Shown: positions 25,239-33,169, numbered from the stretch's first letter. The stretch is 35,723 nt of DNA from Algoriphagus sp. (GCA_021298245.1 JAJTDZ010000057.1:1-35723); one strand, 5' to 3'. Notes: generated from the letters alone by a model not told the origin. A program made the numbers and translations.

Positions 25239-26374
25239 TTATCAGAAGTAGCGGTTTTATCTTTTTCTTCTTGGGTATAATAATCTGCTGGGAATCCATT
25301 CAATTGCCTCCAGAGTTCGTACCATACAGGGACATCATTAAATAAGTTAATTAGAGGTAAATCCACCGGTTGAACAAACATTTCTACCGCCAAGGCAGCA
25401 TTAGCAGGAACAATGTTGACTATTTCAGCACCTTCCTTAATGGTTTCACCTATCCCCACCTGTATGGCTTTCGCAATAAATCCATTTTGCGGAGCTAGAA
25501 TGTAGCGGTACTGTGAACGCTGCTGGTAATTGGAATATTGGTTTTCCAATTTTGTCACTGTGGCTTCTGCGTCAAACTGAGAAGACATGGCGGTAAACAT
25601 CTCCGATTTGGCTTTAGCTACCTTGTCTTTGTATTCATTGTCTATAGCATTCAAATCAATTTTCGCAGTAATAAATTCATTTTTACTGCTCATCCATTTA
25701 TTTTCTGCAGCAATCAAATTGGCTTGAACCTCCTGAAACTTCAGTCTCCTCCCTTCCAAAGATGTAACTGAAATTAATCCTTCCTTTGAAAGTTGCTCGG
25801 CACGGTCCAATTGGTATTTCCCAATGTCGTAATTGACTTTGGCCTGAACGAAACTGATACTATCCGATTGAACTTTAAAACGGGTATTTTCCAGGTAATT
25901 TTTGGCTTGCTGAATCTTCAATACATTGTTTTTCTCCAAGGCTGAAATTTGACTTTGCAAGGCTATAACTTTTTCCCCGTAGGATTCTGCAGAAAGCGCT
26001 TTCGCATCTACCTGTTGCTGGGTTCGTGGCAACAAAAGGGAGTCAAAATACTCATCTTTTACTTCCGAAATTCTCAAGATGGTATCCCCTGCCTGAACAT
26101 AATCCCCTTCTGCCACATACCAACGCTCTATTCGCCCGGGAATAATGGAGTGAATGGTTTGGGGCCTTTGATCGGGCCGTAAAGCGGTTACATAGCCTTT
26201 TGAACGAATATTTTGAGTCCAAGGCAAAAAGAGTAGGAGAAAGAAAAACGCAATTACCCAAGCCAGAATCTTTACTCGCTTGTATCCTAATTGCTGGGGA
26301 TGAGAAAGGACCAAACTTTTAGCATCACTAAAAGGAAGTAAGTCCTTAATCCTATTTTTTGAAATATTCAACAT
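25235..26374 (-). CDS. HlyD-family membrane fusion protein, probably lacking an internal segment
   Basis: 379 residues. One transmembrane segment (residues 34-52), then a biotinyl-lipoyl half (HSIIPGRIERWYVAEGDYVQAGDTIL), a long coiled-coil hairpin (about residues 100-270) and the returning barrel half (YRYILAPQNGFIAKAIQVGIGETIKEG). It bridges the ABC protein to TolC. At residues 340-346 the text LPLINL runs directly into FNDVPVWYELWRQLNGFP. Relatives, from memory, have about 70-80 more residues there, with a GWP-containing beta-barrel and membrane-proximal part, before a nearly identical C-terminus. So an in-frame internal deletion is likely, possibly with loss of function. It overlaps the tolC start (ATGA) and follows the ABC gene by 2 bp. 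Confidence 0.85.
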   Translation of the reverse strand: MLNISKNRIKDLLPFSDAKSLVLSHPQQLGYKRVKILAWVIAFFFLLLFLPWTQNIRSKGYVTALRPDQRPQTIHSIIPGRIERWYVAEGDYVQAGDTILRISEVKDEYFDSLLLPRTQQQVDAKALSAESYGEKVIALQSQISALEKNNVLKIQQAKNYLENTRFKVQSDSISFVQAKVNYDIGKYQLDRAEQLSKEGLISVTSLEGRRLKFQEVQANLIAAENKWMSSKNEFITAKIDLNAIDNEYKDKVAKAKSEMFTAMSSQFDAEATVTKLENQYSNYQQRSQYRYILAPQNGFIAKAIQVGIGETIKEGAEIVNIVPANAALAVEMFVQPVDLPLINLFNDVPVWYELWRQLNGFPADYYTQEEKDKTATSDK

Positions 26375-26376
26375 GC

Positions 26377-28077
26377 TTACTTCTTTTTAAAGCGTAAATA
26401 ATCTTCAAATTTTCCTTTAAAAGCTATTTTGCCAGAGTCCATCAAAATAATTTCGTCTGCCTGCTTTTGCACCTGTTCTTCATCAGAAATCATCAAGAGC
26501 GTCCAAGGACCATGAAGGATGTATTGAATCATTTTTTCTTTGACCAGTGGGTCTACATAATTGAGTACATTCTCCATGATCAGAGCCTTGGGTTCGCCAA
26601 CTAAGCCTCTTGCCAATAAGATTTGGTGAGCAATGGTTTTAGACAATCCTTTTCCTTCCGGCTGGAGGACGGTATCAAGTCCAAGAGGGATTTGATAGAT
26701 GTATTCGGTAAGCCCTACCAAGTCAATGATTTCATTCAACTGATCAGGTGGGCATTCTCTACCCAAACAAATGTTTTCGTGTAGGGTACCGTTGAAAATT
26801 TGTTGAAGCTCTAGGAAATCCCCGACCATGCCTCTAAATTTTTCTAGGTTGATCAGCTCTAGGGAAAGGTCATTGATCAAGACTTTGCCTTGGTACTGTT
26901 CGTACAAACCGGCAAACAAGGCCATCATAGCACTTTTTCCACTTCCACTCTTACCCGTAACGACTACCTTTTTTCCAGGGTCTATGGTTAAGGTAACTCC
27001 TCTCAATAGGGGTTGATTTGCATCTGCAGGCTGAAAATGAACCTCTTCCATGCCAAATTTCAATCCTCCAGCAAGAGGCTCTATTACCTTATCACTTGGT
27101 TCATGATGCTCCAAATCCAAGTCCATAATTTGACCTAATTTGTCAACAGAAACTAAGGTATCGTAAACCGTTTCTAAGGAAAGGATAAGTTTTTCAACCG
27201 AATTTACTACCAGCACAATGATGACTTCTGCAGCAACAAATTGCCCAATAGAAATTTGGTCATTGATCAACAATAAGCTTCCAGCTACGAGCAAACTGGT
27301 TACAATTAACACCTTAAATCCTACCATCACCTTGTATTGAAAAATCAATACGTTGAAATGGTTTGATCTAAATTCAATGTATTTCTGAAGGAGCTTATCT
27401 GCTCGTAAGATGGGTAGATTGGTCGTACCCACGAGTTTAAAGGAATTGAGTGTCCTGCCCACCTCCTCTAACCAAAATGCTGTTTTATACTTGTAGTTGG
27501 ATTCCTGCAGGGCTGTATTCATTCCCTTTGGTGCAGTGAAGTAAAAAATTAATCCTAAAATCCCTAAAAGTCCTAATCCAAAAATAATAAAGCTTGGGTG
27601 ATAGAAAGAAAGTAGCAATAAACCGAAAACTACTTGAAGCAAGGCCGATGAAAAATCGATGAGGATTTTTGCCATTCCTTTCTGTAAGCTTACCGTATCA
27701 AAAAACCTATTCACGATTTCGGGGCCGTACTTGCCATGAAGAATCTCAGTCTTGATACGAGGCAATCGATAGGCTATGGAAAGCCCCGATTTAGAAAAAA
27801 TCCTTTGTTGGAATTTTTCCATGATTTGCAGCTGTGAAATCTGCAAAAATCCACCAAATATCACCCCTATGGCCACAATAAGTACCAAAATAATCCAAGA
27901 TGTAGTGATTCTACCCCCCAAAATAAAGTTGAGGATCGCTTGGATACCCAAGGGCAATGACAGCGTAATCAAACCATTAAGAACAGCATAAAAATAAATC
28001 GCATAGACTTGATTCTTTTCTTCTTTTAAAACAGAAAAGAACCTTTTTATCGGAGTGCTTATAGATTCCTGATGCAT
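26377..28077 (-). CDS. ABC exporter half-transporter with degenerate nucleotide-binding motifs
   Basis: 566 residues: a six-helix type 1 membrane domain (about residues 20-310, LSLPLGIQAILNFI at the start) and a C-terminal ATPase domain; no C39 peptidase domain. Walker A is perfect, GKSGSGKS (375-382). The other motifs are changed: the Q-loop position is Glu423, the signature reads LSKTI (478-482) instead of LSGGQ, Walker B reads ALIMEN with Glu502-Asn503 where Asp-Glu is normal, and the H-loop His is Asp532 (ISDEE). A homodimer would thus have no consensus ATPase site. From memory, relatives in Cytophagales share altered signature and Walker B sequences, so it is likely a family trait rather than decay. 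Start overlaps the tetR stop (TAATG) and hlyD follows by 2 bp. Confidence 0.88.
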   Translation of the reverse strand: MHQESISTPIKRFFSVLKEEKNQVYAIYFYAVLNGLITLSLPLGIQAILNFILGGRITTSWIILVLIVAIGVIFGGFLQISQLQIMEKFQQRIFSKSGLSIAYRLPRIKTEILHGKYGPEIVNRFFDTVSLQKGMAKILIDFSSALLQVVFGLLLLSFYHPSFIIFGLGLLGILGLIFYFTAPKGMNTALQESNYKYKTAFWLEEVGRTLNSFKLVGTTNLPILRADKLLQKYIEFRSNHFNVLIFQYKVMVGFKVLIVTSLLVAGSLLLINDQISIGQFVAAEVIIVLVVNSVEKLILSLETVYDTLVSVDKLGQIMDLDLEHHEPSDKVIEPLAGGLKFGMEEVHFQPADANQPLLRGVTLTIDPGKKVVVTGKSGSGKSAMMALFAGLYEQYQGKVLINDLSLELINLEKFRGMVGDFLELQQIFNGTLHENICLGRECPPDQLNEIIDLVGLTEYIYQIPLGLDTVLQPEGKGLSKTIAHQILLARGLVGEPKALIMENVLNYVDPLVKEKMIQYILHGPWTLLMISDEEQVQKQADEIILMDSGKIAFKGKFEDYLRFKKK

Positions 28078-28748
28078 TATACAAGGGCTTTTGTCACGAG
28101 TTGATGAAAGAAATTATACCGAACCTCATGGCTAGCTTCCGCATCTACCATACCTGGCAAATGCTGAGCATTGAAGGACTGCAATAAGGCAGACTCCATG
28201 ATGGTGGAAACTAAAAATTTAGGGAAAGGATAATCGGGATTAATTTCTTTGACGATAGAAGAAATTCGGTCCCCAAATTTGTACACCTGCGAAAAGATTC
28301 CCGACGCATGTTCTTCATCCACTTCCTTGGTCAGGTAACCTTTTATTGATTCATGAACTACAATAGTTCTCAAGATTTCAGGATCTAAAAAATCGTTTTG
28401 ACGGTACATAGGACCGTCTACGAGCAAGTGAAGAGCGATTTCGAGTCGGTCCTTTGCATCGGTCATATTGGCTGTGGAAAAAACAAGATTATGCTCCAGC
28501 CAAACCCAATACCAAGCATTGAGATAGAGTAACAATCTATGCTTATTTTCAAAATAACGGTAGATAGCGGGCTCGGTACTCCCGATGATTGCTGCCAATT
28601 TCTTAAAGGTAAATTGTTCCATTCCAAGATTATGGATCAACAATGCCCCTTCTTTTACTATCGAAAGCCCTAATTCCGAACTGTAAGGATCCTTCAAATA
28701 CAAGTTGGAATTGACATCTACCTTGAGTTTTCTTAAAATGGATTCCAT
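28077..28748 (-). CDS. TetR/AcrR-family transcriptional regulator
   Basis: 223 residues. Helix-turn-helix near the N-terminus: GLSIVKEGALLIHNLGMEQFTFKKLAAIIGSTEPAIYRYFENKHRLLLYL, written here in pieces; its recognition helix is about residues 55-65 (STEPAIYRYF). The C-terminal part is a helical ligand-binding domain. TetR proteins bind short inverted repeats as dimers and are released by small ligands. It is the first gene of the ABC-hlyD-tolC operon, and a perfect inverted repeat lies 60 bp upstream of its ATG, so autoregulation is likely. An inducer cannot be guessed from sequence. Confidence 0.9.
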   Translation of the reverse strand: MESILRKLKVDVNSNLYLKDPYSSELGLSIVKEGALLIHNLGMEQFTFKKLAAIIGSTEPAIYRYFENKHRLLLYLNAWYWVWLEHNLVFSTANMTDAKDRLEIALHLLVDGPMYRQNDFLDPEILRTIVVHESIKGYLTKEVDEEHASGIFSQVYKFGDRISSIVKEINPDYPFPKFLVSTIMESALLQSFNAQHLPGMVDAEASHEVRYNFFHQLVTKALV

Positions 28749-28808
28749 TTATTTAATTGGTGTTTCTGTGTGAATAACGTTAAAGAATTAAAAAATGTTT
28801 GCTTTTCA

Positions 28809-28841
28809 ATCATTTTTGTTAGTAATAATAACAAAAATGAT
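28809..28841. promoter_or_regulatory. Perfect 13-bp inverted repeat, candidate TetR operator
   Basis: ATCATTTTTGTTA (28809-28821) and its exact complement TAACAAAAATGAT (28829-28841) are separated by GTAATAA. It lies 61-93 bases upstream of the tetR start, where the operon promoter is expected, has no T-tract after it and is not in a gene. The half-site spacing fits a dimeric TetR-type regulator. Binding is inferred, the palindrome is seen. Confidence 0.6.
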
Positions 28842-28928
28842 AATAATCCTTTCATTTTCAAGCGAAAGACTGCTTTTGAAAAGAAAAAAATTATTGCTAT
28901 TCCCTCTCACTCATCGCCTTAAGGGATG

Positions 28929-29318
28929 TTAGCCGGTCTGTTTGCCAGACCAAAAGGCCCAAAAAATAAGAATGGGGTGAATCAATAGCAGGCGGATCCA
29001 TCCCAGTGCCACCGGTACACAAAGTCCCCCAGCAATGCATGAGCCTACCTGAATAAAATAAACATGGGAGGGAATAAAAGCCAATAGCAACAAAACAATT
29101 CCCCAGGAAGCATATTTTCTAAAGGATTTTATCCATAATCCTATGCCCAAGGCTACTTCTACTACTCCGGAGATCCAGTTGATTTGGTTAGGAAAAGGAA
29201 AGTAAGGTGGAATAAGGGGAAGATAAAAATCTGGCGAGAGGAAATGATTAGCTCCAGCCAGGATAAAAAAAAGGCCAAAACCATAAAGAAAAATGAGCTT
29301 CAATACGTTCTTCATCAC
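28929..29318 (-). CDS. DoxX-like integral membrane protein
   Basis: 129 residues with four transmembrane segments: residues about 5-25, 48-64, 72-92 and 104-124. The pattern LIFLYGFGLFFILAGANHFLSPDFYLPLIPPYFPFP followed by ISGVVEVALGIGL is that of the DoxX/MauE-like family (written in parts here), whose members are small membrane proteins often associated with redox or thiol enzymes; no catalytic residues are known. It is separated from a 67-residue protein by 11 bp and may end a short transcription unit with the DUF4920 gene. I see no strong terminator in the 180-bp gap behind it. Confidence 0.75.
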   Translation of the reverse strand: MMKNVLKLIFLYGFGLFFILAGANHFLSPDFYLPLIPPYFPFPNQINWISGVVEVALGIGLWIKSFRKYASWGIVLLLLAFIPSHVYFIQVGSCIAGGLCVPVALGWIRLLLIHPILIFWAFWSGKQTG

Positions 29319-29329
29319 CTATAAAAATT

Positions 29330-29533
29330 TTATTTAAGCTCCTCCAGATCAAAATCTTTTCCAATTCCCCAACGAAGCAATTCTTCAAGGGTATACCATT
29401 CTAGGGTGTCAAGATCTTTGATAGAAAAATTATCCCCAGAAATGCGAGACATGATCTCAATAATCCTTACTTCCCCTTGATTGACAAACCTGTAGACTCT
29501 TCCTACCCGCAAATTGTCTATAGCCAGGGCCAT
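29330..29533 (-). CDS. Small cytoplasmic protein of unknown function
   Basis: 67 residues, no signal peptide or membrane segment. It is acidic at the C-terminus (GKDFDLEELK) and predicted as strands then helix: NLRVGRVYRFVNQGEVRIIEIM, then FSIKDLDTLEWYTLEELLRWG. I do not recognise the family. Its ATG overlaps the stop of the DUF4920 gene as TAATG at 29531-29535, which supports real translation, and the DoxX gene follows by 11 bp. Confidence 0.6.
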   Translation of the reverse strand: MALAIDNLRVGRVYRFVNQGEVRIIEIMSRISGDNFSIKDLDTLEWYTLEELLRWGIGKDFDLEELK

Positions 29534-29929
29534 TACCTTTTTTCTTGAATAAGGACTCCGGTAGCTTCAAAAGTGATTTCCTTTTTAGGAGCGATGATTG
29601 CCTCTACCTCCTGCTTGGCTTTTCCTTGATCTTCAGCATAGTGCCTAAGGGTCTCCACATCGGTCTCTGTCACCTTAGCCACTCCCTCCAAGACGATGGG
29701 AAATCCTTGGGAATTGGTAGGAATAAAAAAACCATAATCTTTAAAAGTTACTCGCATGGAATTCCCATCCGGAAGTTTCATGGCAAACCAGCACCCTTTT
29801 TTGGTACAAACCTCATCGATAATCCCCATAATTTTCCCTTGGTATGTCCCGGAATTAGAAAGTCTGTTGTTGACAAGAAGAAACGAAACTGACTAGAGCT
29901 AGGGAAAGGAATATAACGAAATGCCTCAT
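29533..29929 (-). pseudogene. DUF4920 lipoprotein gene, broken after the signal peptide
   Basis: The 3' frame (29533-29829) encodes a DUF4920 domain: GIIDEVCTKKGCWF, SMRVTFKDYGFFIPTNSQGFP, GVAKVTETDVETLRHYAEDQGKAKQEVEAI and a final FEATGV. The Cys-x6-Cys pair is in place. It has no export signal. Just upstream, another frame starts at the ATG at 29929 and gives a lipoprotein signal (FVIFLSLALVSFVSSC) but stops at 29855 after CQQQTF. The DUF4920 frame continues upstream into this region as RLSNSGTYQGKIMG. Normally about 30 more residues lie between the lipobox and the GCW domain, so a short deletion plus frameshift is likely. Translation from 29829 alone would give a cytoplasmic protein of doubtful use. 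Confidence 0.7.
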
Positions 29930-29980
29930 GGTTAATTTTTTTCAAAACTAAGAAAAACTTGAAGGAGGAAAAAAAATATT

Positions 29981-30023
29981 CCTCATAGGATTATGATTCG
30001 AAAAATTGTAATCCTATTTGAGG
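29981..30023. other. Imperfect long hairpin of unknown role
   Basis: CCTCATAGGATTA (29981-29993) pairs with TAATCCTATTTGAGG (30009-30023): 13 pairs with a 2-base bulge and a 15-nt loop. It lies in the 236-bp gap between the DUF4920 gene and the fused serine biosynthesis gene, about 140 bp before that gene's ATG. No T-tract follows in either direction. It could be an operator or leader structure; nothing decides it. Confidence 0.4.
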
Positions 30024-30165
30024 CTTAGCTTATCTCAAATAAAAACCCCTCTCCTGCTTGACTAAATCAAAAAAAGAAAAACTTTTATGTTATTTTCACT
30101 AATAAATCATCTGTTTTTTTAACAATGCTGTAATTTTATAGCCCATACGATTTGCTCCCATACTC

Positions 30166-32058
30166 ATGTCCGTTTCTAAAAAATTTATTATCGACTTTGA
30201 CAGTACCTTTACCCGAGTAGAAGCCCTAGATATTTTGGGAGAAATCAGCCTTGCAGGAGACCCAAAGCAGCAAGACAAACTTCAGGAAATCAAAAACATT
30301 ACCGACAAGGGCATGGATGGCTCCCTGACATTTCGGGAAAGTTTGGAGCTGAGGCTAAAAATACTTCAAGCCAACAAAAATCAGATTGCTGAACTGATCC
30401 ACGTACTCAAGCAAAAAGTTTCCAAGTCTTTTGAGCGGAATAGGGAATGGCTAAGCGAGAATGCGGAGGATGTATTTATCATTTCCAATGGATTCAAGGA
30501 TTTTATCATCCCCATCGTGAGCGATTATGGCATCAAAAAAGAAAATGTCTTTGCCAACGACTTGCATTACGATGAACAAGGAAATATCATAGATTTTAAC
30601 CGGGATAATCCCCTTTCTAAAAACAATGGGAAATCAGAAACCATAAAAAACATCAAACTGGAAGGGGATATTTATGTCATTGGAGATGGCTACACCGATT
30701 ATGAAATCAAGGCTTCTGGGCTAGCCAATAAATTTTATGCATTTACTGAAAACGTGCATCGCCCGAAAGTAACCAGCCAAGCAGACCATATCGCACCTAG
30801 CTTCGATGAAATCTTGTATATCAATAAACTAAATACCAAATTTTCTTACCCCAAAAGCAGAATAAAAGTCTTGCTATTGGAAAATGTACACCCCATCGCA
30901 GTAGAGTTGCTCAAAGAAGAAGGGTATCAGGTAGAAGTGGCCACAGGAGCCATGAGCGAAGAAGAGCTCTGCGAAAAAATCAAAAATGTATCCATCCTGG
31001 GCATTCGTTCAAAAACTACCGTGACCAAGAAAGTGCTTGAAAACGCCAATAGACTATTGGCAATTGGCGCTTTCTGCATTGGAACCAACCAAATAGATCT
31101 AGAAGAATGTCAGCGAAAAGGTATTGCCGTATTTAATGCGCCTTTCTCCAATACCCGTTCGGTGGTAGAAATGGCCATTGCCGAAATTATTTTTTTACTA
31201 AGAAGATTACAGGACAAATCCCAAGGGATGCACCAAGGTGTTTGGGACAAGTCTGCCCATGGATCTTTTGAAATACGGGGTAAAAAACTGGGAATTATAG
31301 GCTATGGTAATATTGGAGCACAACTTTCCGTCTTGGCTGAAAACCTGGGAATGAATGTTTTTTACTACGACGTCATAGAAAAGTTGGCCTTAGGAAATGC
31401 CACTAAGTTGCCTTCTCTGGAAGCCCTATTGTCCACCTGCGATGTAGTGACCTTGCATGTGGACGGAAGAAAAGACAATACCTGCCTCCTGGATAAGGAA
31501 AAAATAGCCTTGATGAAAAAAGGAGCTATTCTAGTTAACCTCAGCAGAGGACATGTAGTAGAAATCCCTGCGCTAAAAGAAGCCATCCTTTCTGGACATT
31601 TGGCTGGATGTGCAGTGGATGTTTTTCCAGAAGAACCTAAAAACAACAAGGAAACTTTTGAGTCTGAATTGCGAGGATTACCCAATACCATTTTGACACC
31701 TCATATAGGAGGTAGCACCTTGGAAGCCCAGGAAAATATTGCCCGATTTGTGCCTGGAAAAATCATGGAATACATCAACACAGGGAATACTTACAATTCA
31801 GTGAATTTTCCCAATATCCAACTTCCTTTTTTGAAAGATGCACATCGCCTCATCCATCTGCATCAAAACGAGCCGGGAGTTCTTGCTAAAATCAATCAGG
31901 TATTGGCCAGCTACAACATCAACATTGTGGGGCAATACCTGAAAACAAATGAAAAAATTGGGTACGTCATCACGGACATTGACAAGGTATATGCCGCAGA
32001 TGCTATCGAAGCCTTGAAAAGTATTCCAGGAACCATCCGGTTTAGAACCCTATACTGA
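30166..32058 (+). CDS. serA: Fused phosphoserine phosphatase-like (HAD) and phosphoglycerate dehydrogenase
   Basis: 630 residues, cytoplasmic. Residues 1-220 are a HAD-IB phosphatase resembling SerB: DFDST (Asp10, Asp12), Lys in NNGKSETI and GDGYTDYE as motif IV. Residues about 230-545 are D-3-phosphoglycerate dehydrogenase: NAD fold at GYGNIGAQ (379-386), catalytic Arg461 in LSRGH, Glu in PEEP (488-491) and His513 in PHIGGST. Residues about 560-630 are a C-terminal ACT domain (HLHQNEPGVLAKINQVLASYNIN), which in SerA senses serine. The protein would thus carry the first and last steps of serine synthesis, with phosphoserine aminotransferase (SerC) encoded elsewhere. The fused form occurs in Bacteroidota. 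A strong bidirectional terminator follows. Confidence 0.92.
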   Translation: MSVSKKFIIDFDSTFTRVEALDILGEISLAGDPKQQDKLQEIKNITDKGMDGSLTFRESLELRLKILQANKNQIAELIHVLKQKVSKSFERNREWLSENAEDVFIISNGFKDFIIPIVSDYGIKKENVFANDLHYDEQGNIIDFNRDNPLSKNNGKSETIKNIKLEGDIYVIGDGYTDYEIKASGLANKFYAFTENVHRPKVTSQADHIAPSFDEILYINKLNTKFSYPKSRIKVLLLENVHPIAVELLKEEGYQVEVATGAMSEEELCEKIKNVSILGIRSKTTVTKKVLENANRLLAIGAFCIGTNQIDLEECQRKGIAVFNAPFSNTRSVVEMAIAEIIFLLRRLQDKSQGMHQGVWDKSAHGSFEIRGKKLGIIGYGNIGAQLSVLAENLGMNVFYYDVIEKLALGNATKLPSLEALLSTCDVVTLHVDGRKDNTCLLDKEKIALMKKGAILVNLSRGHVVEIPALKEAILSGHLAGCAVDVFPEEPKNNKETFESELRGLPNTILTPHIGGSTLEAQENIARFVPGKIMEYINTGNTYNSVNFPNIQLPFLKDAHRLIHLHQNEPGVLAKINQVLASYNINIVGQYLKTNEKIGYVITDIDKVYAADAIEALKSIPGTIRFRTLY

Positions 32059-32081
32059 TCGACTCGATGATTCAAATAAAT

Positions 32082-32111
32082 AAAAAATGGCCCATTTGGG
32101 GGCCATTTTTT
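32082..32111. terminator. Bidirectional Rho-independent terminator
   Basis: AAAAAATGGCCC (32082-32093) pairs with GGGCCATTTTTT (32100-32111), a 12-bp stem with a 6-nt loop, giving T-runs in both directions. It sits between the convergent fused serA gene and rfbB and ends just before the rfbB stop codon. Confidence 0.88.
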
Positions 32112-32112
32112 A

Positions 32113-33168
32113 TTACCTGTTATCGTAGTGTTTTTGGTAGTATTCTTGGTAAGCTCCTGAAGTAACTTGCTCCAGCCAAGACTCATTTTCTAAATACCAA
32201 TCAATGGTTTGATCTATACCCTCCTCAAATTGCAGGCTGGGTTCCCATCCCAACTCTTTTTTTATTTTGCTGGCATCGATCGCATACCTCAAATCGTGCC
32301 CTGCCCTATCTTGAACAAAAGTGATTAGCTTTTCTGAGGTACCTTTTTCCCTACCCAGCTTTTCATCCATTTTTTTGCAAAGCAACCGCACAATGTCAAT
32401 ATTTTTCCATTCGTTGAATCCTCCAATATTATACGTTTCTCCAGGTTTTCCTCGATGAAATACCACATCTATGGCTCTTGCATGATCTTTTACAAACAAC
32501 CAATCCCTTACATTTTCACCTTTTCCATACACAGGAAGGGGCTTATTGGACTTGATATTGTGTATGCAAAGGGGAATCAACTTCTCTGGAAAATGGTTGG
32601 GGCCATAGTTATTTGAGCAATTGGAAACCACCGTTTTCATGTTATAGGTATTGGCATAAGCCCTCACAAAATGATCCGAGGCTGCCTTTGATGCTGAATA
32701 AGGGGATTGGGGATCGTAGGGAGTAGTTTCTACAAAAAATCCTCCCTCATGCAAAGAACCGTACACCTCATCGGTAGAAACGTGGTAAAACAGGTGCTGA
32801 TCCAATGCCCCCATCCACGCTTTTTTAGCTGCATTGAGCAGATTTACTGTTCCCATCACATTGGTTTTCACAAATGCCAGAGGATCCGAGATGGAGCGAT
32901 CTACATGGGATTCTGCAGCCAAATGAATGACATCGGTAATTCCGTGGGTGTTAAATACATGCTCTAAAGCGTGCTCATCTAAAATATCTGCTTTTACAAA
33001 AGTATAATTGGGTGCATCCTCTACCTCTTTTAAATTTTCCAGATTGCCCGCATAGGTCAAGGCATCGAGATTTACCATGTGGTAATGAGGATACTTTTCT
33101 ACAAAAAGTCGAACTACATGGGACCCAATAAATCCAGCACCTCCAGTGATTAAAATAGTTTTTGACAT
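32113..33168 (-). CDS. rfbB: dTDP-glucose 4,6-dehydratase
   Basis: 351 residues, cytoplasmic, extended short-chain dehydrogenase. It converts dTDP-glucose to dTDP-4-keto-6-deoxyglucose, the entry to dTDP-rhamnose and other deoxysugars. Landmarks: NAD motif GGAGFIGSH (residues 9-17), LDALTYAGN after strand 2, HLAAESHVDRSI, STDEVYGSL with the dehydratase Asp-Glu pair, and the catalytic YSASKAASDH. The substrate region SNCSNNYGPNHFPEKLIPL is typical of RfbB. It is the last gene of a polysaccharide unit behind the epimerase and glycosyltransferase, 1 bp after the epimerase gene. rfbA, rfbC and rfbD are not in the window. Confidence 0.95.
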   Translation of the reverse strand: MSKTILITGGAGFIGSHVVRLFVEKYPHYHMVNLDALTYAGNLENLKEVEDAPNYTFVKADILDEHALEHVFNTHGITDVIHLAAESHVDRSISDPLAFVKTNVMGTVNLLNAAKKAWMGALDQHLFYHVSTDEVYGSLHEGGFFVETTPYDPQSPYSASKAASDHFVRAYANTYNMKTVVSNCSNNYGPNHFPEKLIPLCIHNIKSNKPLPVYGKGENVRDWLFVKDHARAIDVVFHRGKPGETYNIGGFNEWKNIDIVRLLCKKMDEKLGREKGTSEKLITFVQDRAGHDLRYAIDASKIKKELGWEPSLQFEEGIDQTIDWYLENESWLEQVTSGAYQEYYQKHYDNR

Positions 33169-33169
33169 A

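Noticed and set aside
28842-28928. Terminator for the DoxX gene from the TTTTCAA/TTGAAAA repeat
   Set aside because: The stem is interrupted and no T-tract follows on the minus strand.
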